From: an uncultured Clostridium sp.
GTDB lineage: Bacteria; Bacillota; Clostridia; Lachnospirales; Lachnospiraceae
DNA length: 58,171 bases
NCBI GenBank assembly: GCA_900544905.1
Contig: UQXF01000004.1
Location: 1 to 58,171, forward strand
Reading direction: 5' to 3'
The position numbers were made by a program, and so were the translations under genes. Within the stretch, counting starts at the first letter, position 1, and the number at the start of each line of letters is the position of its first letter. The notes beneath the pieces are model-generated. The model was not told the DNA's origin, did no database searches, and was given only the letters and a program-made list of their open reading frames with translations. This document shows, one piece after another, positions 8,692 through 17,536 of this stretch.

Positions 8692-11163
8692 ATGGCTAGA
8701 AAATTAGACTTTGATAAAGAAGCTTTCAAAAAGGAAGTTATCAATAATGTAAAAGCTCTTTATCGTAAGACGATTGACGAAGCAACAGACCAGCAGGTGT
8801 TTCAGGCAGTTTCCTATGCAATTAAGGATACGATTATTGACCAGTGGATTGCAACACATAAAGAGTATGAGAAGCAGAATGCCAAGACTGTCTATTACTT
8901 ATCAATGGAATTCTTAATGGGAAGGGCTTTGGGAAATAACCTGATTAACCTGACCTGTTACAATGAAGTAAAAGAGGCATTGGATGAACTGGGCTTTGAT
9001 TTAAATGTCATTGAGGACCAGGAACCGGACGCAGCACTGGGAAATGGAGGTCTTGGAAGACTTGCAGCATGCTTTCTTGATTCTCTGGCTACATTGGGCT
9101 ATCCTGCATATGGCTGTGGAATCCGTTACCGTTATGGTATGTTCCGCCAGGAAATCCAGGATGGCTATCAGATTGAGAAGCCGGACGACTGGTTGAAGGA
9201 TGGTAATCCGTTTGAGGTACGCCGTTCAGAATATGCATGTGAGGTTAAGTTTGGCGGCCATGTAAAGGTAGAATATAAGGACGGAAGAAACCGCTTTATC
9301 CAGGAGGGTTATTCTTCCATTCGTGCAGTTCCATATGACTTACCGGTTATCGGATATGGTAACAATGTGGTAAATACATTGAGAATATGGGATGCAGAGG
9401 CAATTCAGGACTTCAATCTGGATTCCTTTGACAAGGGTGAATACCAGAAGGCGGTTGAACAGCAGAACCTTGCAAGAACAATCGTTGAGGTTCTCTACCC
9501 GAATGATAATCACTATGCAGGTAAGGAATTGAGATTAAAACAGCAGTATTTCTTCATTTCTGCATCGATTCAGACTGCTTTGAATAAGTTTAAGGAGAAC
9601 AACAAGGATTTACATGACCTTCCTAAAAAGGTTACATTCCAGTTGAATGATACGCATCCAACGGTTACCGTAGCAGAGCTTATGAGACTTCTTGTGGATG
9701 AGGAGGGCTTAGAATGGGATGATGCATGGGATATTACCTGTCATACCTGCGCTTACACAAACCATACGATTATGGCGGAAGCCCTTGAAAAATGGCCGAT
9801 TGAGCTGTTCTCAAGATTACTGCCTCGTGTATACCAGATTATTGAGGAGATTGACAGAAGATATGTGAATGCTATCCGTGAAAAATATCCGAATAATCCG
9901 GAGAAGGTTAAGAGCATGGCAATCCTCTACGATGGACAGGTGAAGATGGCACATCTTGCGATTGCAGGTTCCTATTCTGTAAACGGTGTTGCACAGCTTC
10001 ACACAGAGATTCTTAAGAAGAGAGAGCTTAAGGATTTCTATGAGATGAGACCGGAACAGTTTAATAATAAAACCAATGGTATTACCCAGAGACGTTTCTT
10101 ATTACACGGTAATCCATTGCTGGCAGACTGGATTACATCCAAGATTGGTGATGAGTGGATTACAGACTTACCACATCTTGCCAAACTGAAGGTATATGTG
10201 GATGATGAGAAGTGCCAGCAGGAATTCATGAACATCAAATACCAGAATAAGGTCCGTCTGGCTGCTTATATTAAGGAGCATAACGGTGTTGATGTAGACC
10301 CTCGTTCTATCTTTGATGTACAGGTAAAACGTCTTCATGAGTACAAGAGACAGCTGCTTAACATTTTGCATGTTATGCATTTATACAATGAGCTGAAGGA
10401 GCATCCGGAGATGGACATTGTTCCACGCACCTTTATTTTTGGCGCTAAGGCAGCAGCAGGATATAAGAGAGCAAAGTTAACCATCAAGCTGATTAATTCG
10501 GTTGCAGATGTTATCAATAATGATGAATCCATTAAGGGAAAGATTAAAGTAGTATTTATCGAGAACTACCGCGTATCCAATGCAGAGCTTATCTTTGCAG
10601 CAGCAGATGTGTCTGAACAGATTTCTACTGCTTCCAGAGAGGCTTCCGGTACCGGTAACATGAAGTTCATGTTAAATGGTGCTCCGACACTTGGTACAAT
10701 GGATGGTGCGAATGTGGAGATTGTAGAAGAGGTTGGCGAGGAGAATGCATTTATTTTCGGTTTGTCAGCTGATGAGGTTATGGCTTATGAGCGTGACCAC
10801 AACTACCATCCGGAAGATATCTTTAACAGCAATGCAAATGTCCGTAAGGTACTGACACAGCTGATTAATGGTACCTTCCATGAAGATACAGAGATTTTCA
10901 GAGATATATATGATTCTCTGATTAAGGAAGATGTATATTTTACATTGAAGGACTTTGATTCCTATTGCGAAGCGCACAAACAGGTAGATGAAGCATACCG
11001 GGATGAGAAGAGATGGGCTAAGATGGCTATGCTGAATACGGCATGTGCCGGTAAGTTCTCTTCTGACCGTACAATCGAGCAGTATGCACAGGAAATCTGG
11101 AAGCTGGAGAAGGTTAATGTAACAATGCCTAAGGCTCCATCCACTAAGAAGGTTTCCAAATAA
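8692..11163 (+). CDS. glgP: glycogen/alpha-glucan phosphorylase
   Basis: This 823-residue protein is a full-length GT35 alpha-glucan phosphorylase, which releases glucose-1-phosphate from the non-reducing ends of glycogen or maltodextrin in the cytoplasm. Hallmarks are the N-terminal YYLSMEFLMGRALGNNL and DAALGNGGLGRLAACFLDS, the phosphate-binding area around NGITQRRFLLHGNP, and the pyridoxal-phosphate site EASGTGNMKFMLNGA with its lysine at residue 658. The DGANVEI motif follows. An AGGAGG site precedes the ATG. The gene has its own promoter and terminator, so it is probably monocistronic. Glycogen versus maltodextrin preference cannot be told from sequence by eye; no other glg gene is in the window. 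Confidence 0.97.
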   Translation: MARKLDFDKEAFKKEVINNVKALYRKTIDEATDQQVFQAVSYAIKDTIIDQWIATHKEYEKQNAKTVYYLSMEFLMGRALGNNLINLTCYNEVKEALDELGFDLNVIEDQEPDAALGNGGLGRLAACFLDSLATLGYPAYGCGIRYRYGMFRQEIQDGYQIEKPDDWLKDGNPFEVRRSEYACEVKFGGHVKVEYKDGRNRFIQEGYSSIRAVPYDLPVIGYGNNVVNTLRIWDAEAIQDFNLDSFDKGEYQKAVEQQNLARTIVEVLYPNDNHYAGKELRLKQQYFFISASIQTALNKFKENNKDLHDLPKKVTFQLNDTHPTVTVAELMRLLVDEEGLEWDDAWDITCHTCAYTNHTIMAEALEKWPIELFSRLLPRVYQIIEEIDRRYVNAIREKYPNNPEKVKSMAILYDGQVKMAHLAIAGSYSVNGVAQLHTEILKKRELKDFYEMRPEQFNNKTNGITQRRFLLHGNPLLADWITSKIGDEWITDLPHLAKLKVYVDDEKCQQEFMNIKYQNKVRLAAYIKEHNGVDVDPRSIFDVQVKRLHEYKRQLLNILHVMHLYNELKEHPEMDIVPRTFIFGAKAAAGYKRAKLTIKLINSVADVINNDESIKGKIKVVFIENYRVSNAELIFAAADVSEQISTASREASGTGNMKFMLNGAPTLGTMDGANVEIVEEVGEENAFIFGLSADEVMAYERDHNYHPEDIFNSNANVRKVLTQLINGTFHEDTEIFRDIYDSLIKEDVYFTLKDFDSYCEAHKQVDEAYRDEKRWAKMAMLNTACAGKFSSDRTIEQYAQEIWKLEKVNVTMPKAPSTKKVSK

Positions 11164-11179
11164 AACAGTTATATTTCAG

Positions 11180-11215
11180 ACCTCTTCCACATAGAATAGT
11201 GGGAGAGGTTTTTTT
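11180..11215 (+). terminator. glgP terminator whose 3' arm carries the next gene's ribosome binding site
   Basis: ACCTCTTCCAC (11180-11190) pairs with GTGGGAGAGGT (11199-11209), with one wobble, and is followed by seven T. The next ATG is at 11216, directly after the T run. The only Shine-Dalgarno-like motif, GGGAGAGG, lies within the 3' arm of the stem, so the hairpin would mask it in read-through transcripts. Confidence 0.85.
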
Positions 11216-12271
11216 ATGAAAAAATTTATTTTATTTGTAGTGAGTATACTTGTAATTCCCTTTTTATTGTGTCTGGGCTTCAGTCTGTTTAGTGACAACA
11301 TCCGGATTGGACAGGGCGGCAATTCCCTGGAAAATAAATTAATGGGAAAAGAAGTCCTGATTGAGATGAATGGGCTTTACAAGAGCATGGATGTGGAGGA
11401 ATATGTGCTGGGAATACTGCCCGGAACAATTCCGGCAGATTATGATATAGAGACGTTAAAGGTTCAGGCGATATTGATTCGGACCAATGTGTTAAAGGAA
11501 ATGCAGGAAAATAATACCTCAGATGCCGCGGATTTATCCTATCAGTATTTAACGGTAGAAGACCGGATGGCATTATGGGGAGAGAAGAATTATGAAAAAT
11601 ATGCGGACAGGTTTGAGCAGGCTGTTGTGGCTACTGCCGGGATGGTGGTAGAGCAGGAGGATTCTCTGATTATGGCGCTTTATCATGAGGTCAGCATCGG
11701 GAAAACCGCCAGTGCCAAGGAGATATTGGGAGAGGATATTTCTTACCTGCAATCTGTGGAGAGCAGCCAGGATGTGGAGGCAAAGCATTATATGAATCTT
11801 GTCACCTATACATGGCAGGAGTTCCGGGAACTGGCAGGCAATGAAGAACAGACTGGAGAAGAAGCATCGCAGGAGGCACAGACAGAGGATTCTGCGAAAA
11901 GTAAGGAAGCGGACGGAGAAAAACAACAGACAGACAGCGGTACTTCAACCGAAACTGCGGTACAGAAAATTCCTGTATCTGTAGAGGAAAGTACGGAGAA
12001 CGGATTTGTAAAAAAACTGTCTGTTAACGGAACAATCTATACCGGGGAGAAAGCCATGCAGAAATTTTCTCTGGCTTCTGCCAATTTTTATGTAGAGGAG
12101 ATTGATAACGGAATCCGGTTTGTGTGTCTTGGCAAGGGCAGCTGCCTTGGGGTCTCCCAGTATGGAGCGAACCGCATGGCATTGGAGGGAAAGAAGGCGG
12201 AGGCAATTATTAAATATTATTATAAAGGGGTCAGCGTCAGGCAGATGGAAACTGTAACGGGGATAGGGTAA
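11216..12271 (+). CDS. spoIID: SpoIID/LytB-domain protein with an altered active site
   Basis: This 351-residue protein has an N-terminal membrane anchor (residues 4-25) and a SpoIID/LytB domain. SpoIID is the lytic transglycosylase that strips peptides-free glycan during forespore engulfment. The family signature VEEYVLGILPG-TIP-A-D, then ETLKVQAILIRT, is at residues 60-90, and the closing motif GVSQYGANRMALEGK is near the C-terminus. The position normally held by the catalytic Glu (GEMP or SEMP) is Thr71 here. The usual GHGVGMSQ is GSCLGVSQ. A roughly 50-residue Glu/Gln/Ser-rich insert (about 205-255) splits the domain. It is therefore likely SpoIID-related but possibly inactive or catalytically different. 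It shares the locus with an L,D-transpeptidase and a SpoIIQ-like gene. Confidence 0.82.
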   Translation: MKKFILFVVSILVIPFLLCLGFSLFSDNIRIGQGGNSLENKLMGKEVLIEMNGLYKSMDVEEYVLGILPGTIPADYDIETLKVQAILIRTNVLKEMQENNTSDAADLSYQYLTVEDRMALWGEKNYEKYADRFEQAVVATAGMVVEQEDSLIMALYHEVSIGKTASAKEILGEDISYLQSVESSQDVEAKHYMNLVTYTWQEFRELAGNEEQTGEEASQEAQTEDSAKSKEADGEKQQTDSGTSTETAVQKIPVSVEESTENGFVKKLSVNGTIYTGEKAMQKFSLASANFYVEEIDNGIRFVCLGKGSCLGVSQYGANRMALEGKKAEAIIKYYYKGVSVRQMETVTGIG

Positions 12272-12287
12272 AGGAGCCTTTGAACCG

Positions 12288-12316
12288 TTGACAGCAGGAG
12301 GATTTTATGGAATAAT
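12288..12316 (+). promoter_or_regulatory. candidate promoter of the L,D-transpeptidase gene
   Basis: A perfect TTGACA (12288-12293) and AATAAT (12311-12316) are 17 bases apart, about 90 bases before the ATG at 12406. A sporulation-sigma promoter could be used instead; none was recognised with confidence. Confidence 0.5.
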
Positions 12317-12405
12317 TATTCTGTGGTTTTGTACGATTATCATTTGATAATAGGAGAGAACAGATTATAGTATAGCGACGATTATGATATAAGAAGGGTG
12401 CACAT

Positions 12406-13872
12406 ATGAAGTACAGGTTTTTTCTATCAGATGTTCCGGTTATGTTTATTATTAGCCTGCTGTTGATTCTGGCTGCCGGAAAGTATGATGGCAAAGCAGT
12501 GATGGTTGGATACCAGAAGGAGACCGGCAATCTGGGACAGTATAACGGTGAAGTCATTCGCGATGGTGGAACCAGTGGCAATCAGGGACAGCCAGAGGAT
12601 GCATTTTACAACGGAACAGATTTGAAGGATAACGGGCTTCCATACTGTATCAAAGTAAATAAAACAAGAAATGTGGTAACGGTATATACGGTGGGCGAGG
12701 ATGGTTATTACAGTAAGCCGGTGAAAGCCATGGTATGCTCTGTGGGCGAGGACGGAAATACACCGGCTGGCATCTATGATTTAGGCGACAGGGAAGAGTG
12801 GCTTGCTCTGGAGGGCGATGTATACGGGCAATATGCCACTGCAATCACAGGCAGCATATTATTTCATTCCGTGCCTTATTTTACGCAGAATAAAGGCGAT
12901 TTGGAGATTGAGGAATATAATAAACTGGGACAAAGCGTTTCAGCGGGCTGTGTCCGCCTGTCCGTAATTGATGCAAAGTGGATTTATGATAACTGTAGTG
13001 AGAATACTTATGTAGAGATATTTGAAAGCGATTATGACGGTCCCATGGGAAAGCCGGTGGCTGCCGTTATCAGCAGTGGCGGCTCTGTGGGAAACTGGGA
13101 CCCTACTGACCCGGACAGGAATAATCCCTATATGGGCAATATCCCTGTTATCCTGGGTGCATATGACAGGGAGGTGGAGCGGTATGCCAGCTTTGATGTG
13201 ACCTCCGGTGTCACCGCTCTGGATTCTACCGGCAAGGATGTCACCAATTATATGAAGGTGGATGGCGAGGTGGATTTAAATACCTGTGGCATATACAAGG
13301 TCACCTATTCGGTGACGGATGAGACCGGAATCACAGGTGCTGCCACCGCTAATATTATCGTAAAGGATGAACAGCCGCCGGTGCTGTATGTAGACCAGAC
13401 GGTGACCTCCATTGGGGCTTACGAGGCAACCTCATCCAAAAAACTGCATGACCTGCTGCTGGAAAATGTTACGGCATATGACGGAAATGTGGAATTGGAG
13501 GACAGTGCCATTGTGGTGGATTATTCGGAAATTCTGGAAAAGGGTTATGGAAAATGCCATGTAAAATACCGGGCAAAGGATTCCGAGGGAAACCAGTCAG
13601 AGGTTGTGGTGTTATCTGTGGATGTAGATATGGAAGCGCCGACATTGACCCTGAAAAATAAACAGCAGGGAGATATCCGCATTTCCAATATGTTAAAGGA
13701 TGATTATCTGCTGAGTCTGGTAGAGGCATCGGATAACAGCGGCAAGGTGGACGTCACTGTCAGCCGTCCCCTGACCTATATGGAAGATGAGCCATATATT
13801 GTCATGTACTGTGCCAAGGATGATTTTGGCAATGTGACAACCTTAAGTGTCACCTATCAGATAAAAGACTGA
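12406..13872 (+). CDS. L,D-transpeptidase (YkuD) with C-terminal Ig-like domains
   Basis: The 488-residue protein has an uncleaved-type N-terminal transmembrane helix (about residues 9-24). The YkuD domain is at about 80-210, with His154 in ILFHSVPYF and the catalytic Cys182 in the signature SVSAGCVRL. YkuD enzymes form 3-3 cross-links or attach proteins to peptidoglycan outside the membrane. The remaining 270 residues contain DUF5011/Ig-like beta modules (VDLNTCGIYKVTYSVTDETG and GYGKCHVKYRAKDSEGN), probably wall or protein contacts. The start is at the ATG after a weak GAAGGGTG site. It lies between the SpoIID-like and SpoIIQ-like genes, which suggests a spore-wall or cortex role, but that is inference. 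Confidence 0.9.
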   Translation: MKYRFFLSDVPVMFIISLLLILAAGKYDGKAVMVGYQKETGNLGQYNGEVIRDGGTSGNQGQPEDAFYNGTDLKDNGLPYCIKVNKTRNVVTVYTVGEDGYYSKPVKAMVCSVGEDGNTPAGIYDLGDREEWLALEGDVYGQYATAITGSILFHSVPYFTQNKGDLEIEEYNKLGQSVSAGCVRLSVIDAKWIYDNCSENTYVEIFESDYDGPMGKPVAAVISSGGSVGNWDPTDPDRNNPYMGNIPVILGAYDREVERYASFDVTSGVTALDSTGKDVTNYMKVDGEVDLNTCGIYKVTYSVTDETGITGAATANIIVKDEQPPVLYVDQTVTSIGAYEATSSKKLHDLLLENVTAYDGNVELEDSAIVVDYSEILEKGYGKCHVKYRAKDSEGNQSEVVVLSVDVDMEAPTLTLKNKQQGDIRISNMLKDDYLLSLVEASDNSGKVDVTVSRPLTYMEDEPYIVMYCAKDDFGNVTTLSVTYQIKD

Positions 13873-13982
13873 CTGTCAGCCTGTTGTTTATCTGCAATGA
13901 GTGTTTCTTAAGAAATTCATTAAAAAAATTTGAATAAATCATTTCCTCTATGGCAAACCTATTGGTAGAGGTGATGAAAATG

Positions 13983-14792
13983 ATGAATCGTGATAAAACA
14001 TTTTTACAAAAGCTTAAGGACAATGCATTTTATGTAGCGCTGGGTCTGGGTCTGCTGGCGGTTTTAGCCGTTGTGGCAGTATATACCCTGGAGCGGGATG
14101 GCAGCCAGCTTGCCAGTAACGAAGTGGATTTGAATAAGGCATCTGACTATTCTGCTATTACCACAGAGGACAGCAAAGTGGAGGAAACCAATGGCAAAAC
14201 CGCAAATCAGACAGGTACAGAGCAGCGGAATACACTAAAGGAAGATTTGACAACTGAAAAAACAACAGAAAAAGAAGCTGCAGAGCCTAAGACGGAAGAG
14301 GATGTAACAAAGAATACCGAAGCTGAAACGGAGAATTCCCAGCAGCTGCCGGTTACTGCGGATGCAGGAGAATTGAATTTTACAAGTGACAAGACTCTCA
14401 CATGGCCTGTAAATGGTGAGGTGATTCTGCCATACAGTATGGAGACTACTGTTTATTTTAAGACGCTGGACCAGTATCAATGTAACCCTGGTATGTTGAT
14501 TGCTGCCGGAAGTGGTACCACAGTCAAGAATGCATATCTTGGAAAGGTAACGAAGGTAACCAGTGATAATGTCTATGGTAATCTTGTCACCTTATATATT
14601 GGAAATGATTACAGTATCGTTTATGGACAGCTGGATACCATCTATGTCAAGGAAGGCGATTATGTAAAGGCAGGAGAGTCCATTGGCACCATTGGCACCC
14701 CTACCGACAGCTTTGCCGAAGAGGGAAGCCATCTCTTTTTCCAGATGCTTAAGGGAGAGGAGACAGTGGACCCGTTGCTGTTTATCGAGTAG
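13983..14792 (+). CDS. spoIIQ: SpoIIQ-like M23/LytM-domain membrane protein
   Basis: This protein of about 269 residues has a short cytoplasmic N-terminus, one transmembrane helix (FYVALGLGLLAVLAVVAVYT), a Glu/Thr-rich linker and a LytM/M23 domain (about residues 135-265). In active M23 enzymes zinc is held by HxGxD and HxH motifs. Here the first site reads QCNPGM and the second GSHLFFQM, so two ligand positions are missing. This degeneracy is typical of SpoIIQ, which forms the engulfment channel with SpoIIIAH and is not always enzymatic. The genomic context with a SpoIID-like gene supports this. Starts at 13974, 13980 and 13983 are all possible; the AGAGGTG at 13967-13973 best fits 13980 or 13983. 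Confidence 0.8.
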   Translation: MNRDKTFLQKLKDNAFYVALGLGLLAVLAVVAVYTLERDGSQLASNEVDLNKASDYSAITTEDSKVEETNGKTANQTGTEQRNTLKEDLTTEKTTEKEAAEPKTEEDVTKNTEAETENSQQLPVTADAGELNFTSDKTLTWPVNGEVILPYSMETTVYFKTLDQYQCNPGMLIAAGSGTTVKNAYLGKVTKVTSDNVYGNLVTLYIGNDYSIVYGQLDTIYVKEGDYVKAGESIGTIGTPTDSFAEEGSHLFFQMLKGEETVDPLLFIE

Positions 14793-14858
14793 GGATTACA
14801 GCGGCTGGGATAATGAAAAGAGCCACAGGCAGGAAAATGATTTAATGGAATCATAGGA

Positions 14859-14899
14859 AAAAGGGTGCACTAATACCATAGGCATTAGTGCACCCTTTT
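14859..14899. terminator. bidirectional terminator between spoIIQ-like and perR-like genes
   Basis: AAAAGGGTGCACTAAT (14859-14874) pairs perfectly with ATTAGTGCACCCTTTT (14884-14899) around a 9-base loop. A-rich and T-rich flanks make it usable on both strands between these convergent genes. Confidence 0.9.
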
Positions 14900-14911
14900 G
14901 AATTGTAAGAA

Positions 14912-15334
14912 TCAATCGGATTCACAGGCTGTATGTACCTGATTCGCACAACAGTTTTTGCAATAGCCTTTGAACAGCAGAGAGTGGCCGGTTATGGTAC
15001 CATCAAATTCACTGTTGGCAGCCAGGTCCAGTTCTTCTGAGTAGGGAAATGGGATATCCTGTACACATCCGCATTCCACACACATAAAATGATAGTGGGG
15101 ATTGGAAAAGGCATCAAACCGGTCAGCCTTTCCATCGCAGGAAAGCTTCAGAATTTCACCGTTTTCGGAGAGCAGGGATAGATTGCGGTATACGGTTCCC
15201 AGACTGATATTGGGTATGGTATGCCGGATTTCTTTATATACAGTATCCGCAGTGGGATGGTCTTTTCTTGTTTTTAAAAAAGCGATTATTGCATCGCGTT
15301 GTTTACTGCGTTTTCTATGAGATTGAACAGCCAT
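14912..15334 (-). CDS. perR: Fur-family regulator, PerR-like
   Basis: This 140-residue protein is a Fur superfamily repressor. The winged-helix domain is residues 1-85, with recognition helix region ISLGTVYRNLSLLSENG. The dimerisation and metal domain follows, with HYHFMCVECG and CKNCC forming the structural Cys4 zinc site. The RFDAF segment has the aspartate seen in PerR-type peroxide sensors (RFD), which favours PerR over Zur or Fur. Translation is best started at 15334 because GGAGG at 15342-15346 is 7 bases before it. The ATG at 15340 lies directly against the ribosome site. A perfect 9-base inverted repeat sits in its own promoter, so it should repress itself and sense peroxide or metal. 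Convergent with the SpoIIQ-like gene. Confidence 0.88.
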   Translation of the reverse strand: MAVQSHRKRSKQRDAIIAFLKTRKDHPTADTVYKEIRHTIPNISLGTVYRNLSLLSENGEILKLSCDGKADRFDAFSNPHYHFMCVECGCVQDIPFPYSEELDLAANSEFDGTITGHSLLFKGYCKNCCANQVHTACESD

Positions 15335-15351
15335 TGACATGCCTCCAAGCG

Positions 15352-15374
15352 AAAATAGTATTTATTACTATTTT
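15352..15374. promoter_or_regulatory. PerR/Fur-box-like operator
   Basis: AAAATAGTA (15352-15360) and TACTATTTT (15366-15374) form a perfect 9-base inverted repeat with a 5-base spacer. It abuts the -10 box of the regulator gene, the classic place for self-repression. Confidence 0.7.
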
Positions 15375-15404
15375 ATTATATAATGTAGTTTTAGGAACTG
15401 TCAA
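15375..15404 (-). promoter_or_regulatory. promoter of the PerR-like gene
   Basis: On the minus strand a perfect TTGACA (15399-15404) and a perfect TATAAT (15375-15380) are 18 bases apart. The inverted repeat covers the expected transcription start. Confidence 0.8.
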
Positions 15405-15408
15405 CATC

Positions 15409-15436
15409 TTGTAAAAAATTACCAGTATGTTATAAT
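15409..15436 (+). promoter_or_regulatory. promoter of the PAS-GGDEF-EAL gene
   Basis: TTGTAA (15409-15414) and TATAAT (15431-15436) are 16 bases apart. It is back to back with the PerR-like promoter, so the two -35 boxes are only about 5 bases apart. Confidence 0.6.
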
Positions 15437-15484
15437 GAATACATAAGTGCGGAAATAACTATCGTGTATAAAATGAGGTGAAGG

Positions 15485-17536
15485 ATGAGAACGAATGGGG
15501 AAAAGGGACTTGTTTGTCAGATAATGGATTTATCGGAACATGCGTTATATATGTTTGCAAAGAATGATTTTCATATTTTATATGCAAATCCTAAGGCAAA
15601 GGAAATTTTTGGGGAGAATCTGGAGAAATGGACCTGTTATAAGGGAATACAGGCAAAGCAGCTTCCGTGTATTGATTGTCCTTTTGTGGCGCTTAAGGAT
15701 AATCAGGAATATGTTATCGAGCGCTATCTGGAGACATTTGACCGTAAGGTAAAAATCAAGGCAAATGAACTGACATGGGAAGACGGACAGCAGGTGATTC
15801 TATGCAAGGTATTGGATTCGGATAAGCTTTTAGAGGAGAAGCTGCGCAATAATATATTGGTAAATGACACTTATGCGGAGAAGCTCCGGTTGTCGGGCGA
15901 GTTGTATCAGGCAGTGGTAAACCAGTTGAAAACAATTGTGTTTGAGTATAATTATGAGAAGAAAACCTCCTATACCTCCGCCTTATTTAAGGAAAAGTTT
16001 GGTATAGAGGAGATTACGGAAATTGATTTTTTAAAGCATCCCCAGACAGCTGCCCTGATTTACGAGGAGGATGTGGACATTTATAAAATGCTCTTTGCCA
16101 ACCGTGAGGATGATTCCCGTGAGGTGACCTGCCGGTTGAGGGAGACAAATGGCAATGTGGTATGGTACCGGATTTGCATTCAGTTCATCCGGAATGAAGA
16201 GGGAAAGCTCAGCCGGGTCATCGGTACCCTGAAGGATGTGGATGAAGCTACCAGGTCCTATGAGACGTTAAGATACCGCTCAGAGTACGATTTGCTTACC
16301 AATATTCCAAATGTAAACCGTTTTTACATAGATGCGGGGCGTCTGGTGACGGAGAGGGAAGATAAGCATTATGCCATTATTTCCTTTGATATTGATAAAT
16401 TCAAGATGATAAATGATTTATTTGGCATGGCAACCGGTGATGATGTGTTAAAGCATATTGCAGTTGTCCTGGAGGAAAAACTGCCGGAAGAAGCCCTGTA
16501 TTGCCGTGTGCATTCGGATATGTTTCTTATATGTACCACCTATGAAAAACGCGGAGATTTAATAAAATTAATCGAGAAAATCCGCAAGGGAATTTATAAA
16601 AACGGATTTTCCTTTGATATTAACACATCCTTTGGCATTTATCTGGTGGAGGATGTCTCAACGCCAATCAATCTGATGTGTGACCGGGCTTCCTTAGCCG
16701 GACGGACGGTGAAGGACAGCGCCATGAATTTCTGCGCCTTTTATGATGAGCAGTACCGGACGGAGATTATTAAGACCGCAGAGATAGAGCAGGATATGAA
16801 TCAGGCGATATTGGATAAACAGTTTTTGATGTATCTGCAGCCAAAGTATAGTCTGGAAAACGGCAAGATATGCGGTGCGGAGGTGCTGGCGAGGTGGAAG
16901 CATCCGGTAAAGGGTCTTATCCAGCCCAACGACTTTATACCATTGTTTGAGCGGAATGGTTTTATACTGAAGCTGGATGAGTATATGTGGGAGCAGGCGT
17001 GCCAGGTATTGGCACAATGGAGAGAAAAGGGCAGGAAGGCAGTGCCGTTGTCTGTCAATATATCAAGGTATCATATCAAAAACAATGATTTGGTAAAGGT
17101 ATGGAAACGTCTGATTAAAAAATATAAAATTCCAACCTCGGATTTGACATTAGAGATTACGGAAACATTTTTTTATGATTCAGAGGATTTATATGTGGTT
17201 CTTAAAGAGTTACAGGATATGGGCTTTAGCCTGGAGGTTGACGATTTTGGAGCGGGGTATTCCTCCCTTAATATGATTCGCCAGATTCCGGTAAATACCA
17301 TTAAGATTGATAAGGATTTTCTGGACCAGAAATTAACCACGGATAAGGGTAAGATTGTTATCAGCCACACCATTGCAATGGCAAAGGATTTAAAGCTTGG
17401 GGTAATTGCAGAGGGGGTTGAGACAAAGGAGCATGTGGACTTTTTGAAATCCACAAACTGTGATGTGGCACAGGGATTTTTCTTTGCGAAGCCAATGCCG
17501 CTGGAGGAATTTGAACAGCTTATGCTGACTGAATAA
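15485..17536 (+). CDS. PAS-GGDEF-EAL c-di-GMP phosphodiesterase
   Basis: The 683-residue cytoplasmic protein has a PAS-like sensor at about residues 10-110 with a Cys pair in LPCIDCPF, and a second PAS domain at about 145-255. A GGDEF domain (about 260-420) and an EAL domain (about 435-680) follow. The GGDEF signature is replaced by VHSDM, so cyclase activity is unlikely, although the FDIDKFKMINDLFG fold motif remains. The EAL domain looks intact: AEVLARW, EITETFF, VDDFGAGYSS, IKIDKDFL and AEGVETKEHV. Net activity is thus predicted to be hydrolysis of c-di-GMP to pGpG, with the GGDEF part perhaps a GTP sensor. No transmembrane segment is seen, so the signal is cytoplasmic. It is divergent from the PerR-like gene. 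Confidence 0.92.
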   Translation: MRTNGEKGLVCQIMDLSEHALYMFAKNDFHILYANPKAKEIFGENLEKWTCYKGIQAKQLPCIDCPFVALKDNQEYVIERYLETFDRKVKIKANELTWEDGQQVILCKVLDSDKLLEEKLRNNILVNDTYAEKLRLSGELYQAVVNQLKTIVFEYNYEKKTSYTSALFKEKFGIEEITEIDFLKHPQTAALIYEEDVDIYKMLFANREDDSREVTCRLRETNGNVVWYRICIQFIRNEEGKLSRVIGTLKDVDEATRSYETLRYRSEYDLLTNIPNVNRFYIDAGRLVTEREDKHYAIISFDIDKFKMINDLFGMATGDDVLKHIAVVLEEKLPEEALYCRVHSDMFLICTTYEKRGDLIKLIEKIRKGIYKNGFSFDINTSFGIYLVEDVSTPINLMCDRASLAGRTVKDSAMNFCAFYDEQYRTEIIKTAEIEQDMNQAILDKQFLMYLQPKYSLENGKICGAEVLARWKHPVKGLIQPNDFIPLFERNGFILKLDEYMWEQACQVLAQWREKGRKAVPLSVNISRYHIKNNDLVKVWKRLIKKYKIPTSDLTLEITETFFYDSEDLYVVLKELQDMGFSLEVDDFGAGYSSLNMIRQIPVNTIKIDKDFLDQKLTTDKGKIVISHTIAMAKDLKLGVIAEGVETKEHVDFLKSTNCDVAQGFFFAKPMPLEEFEQLMLTE

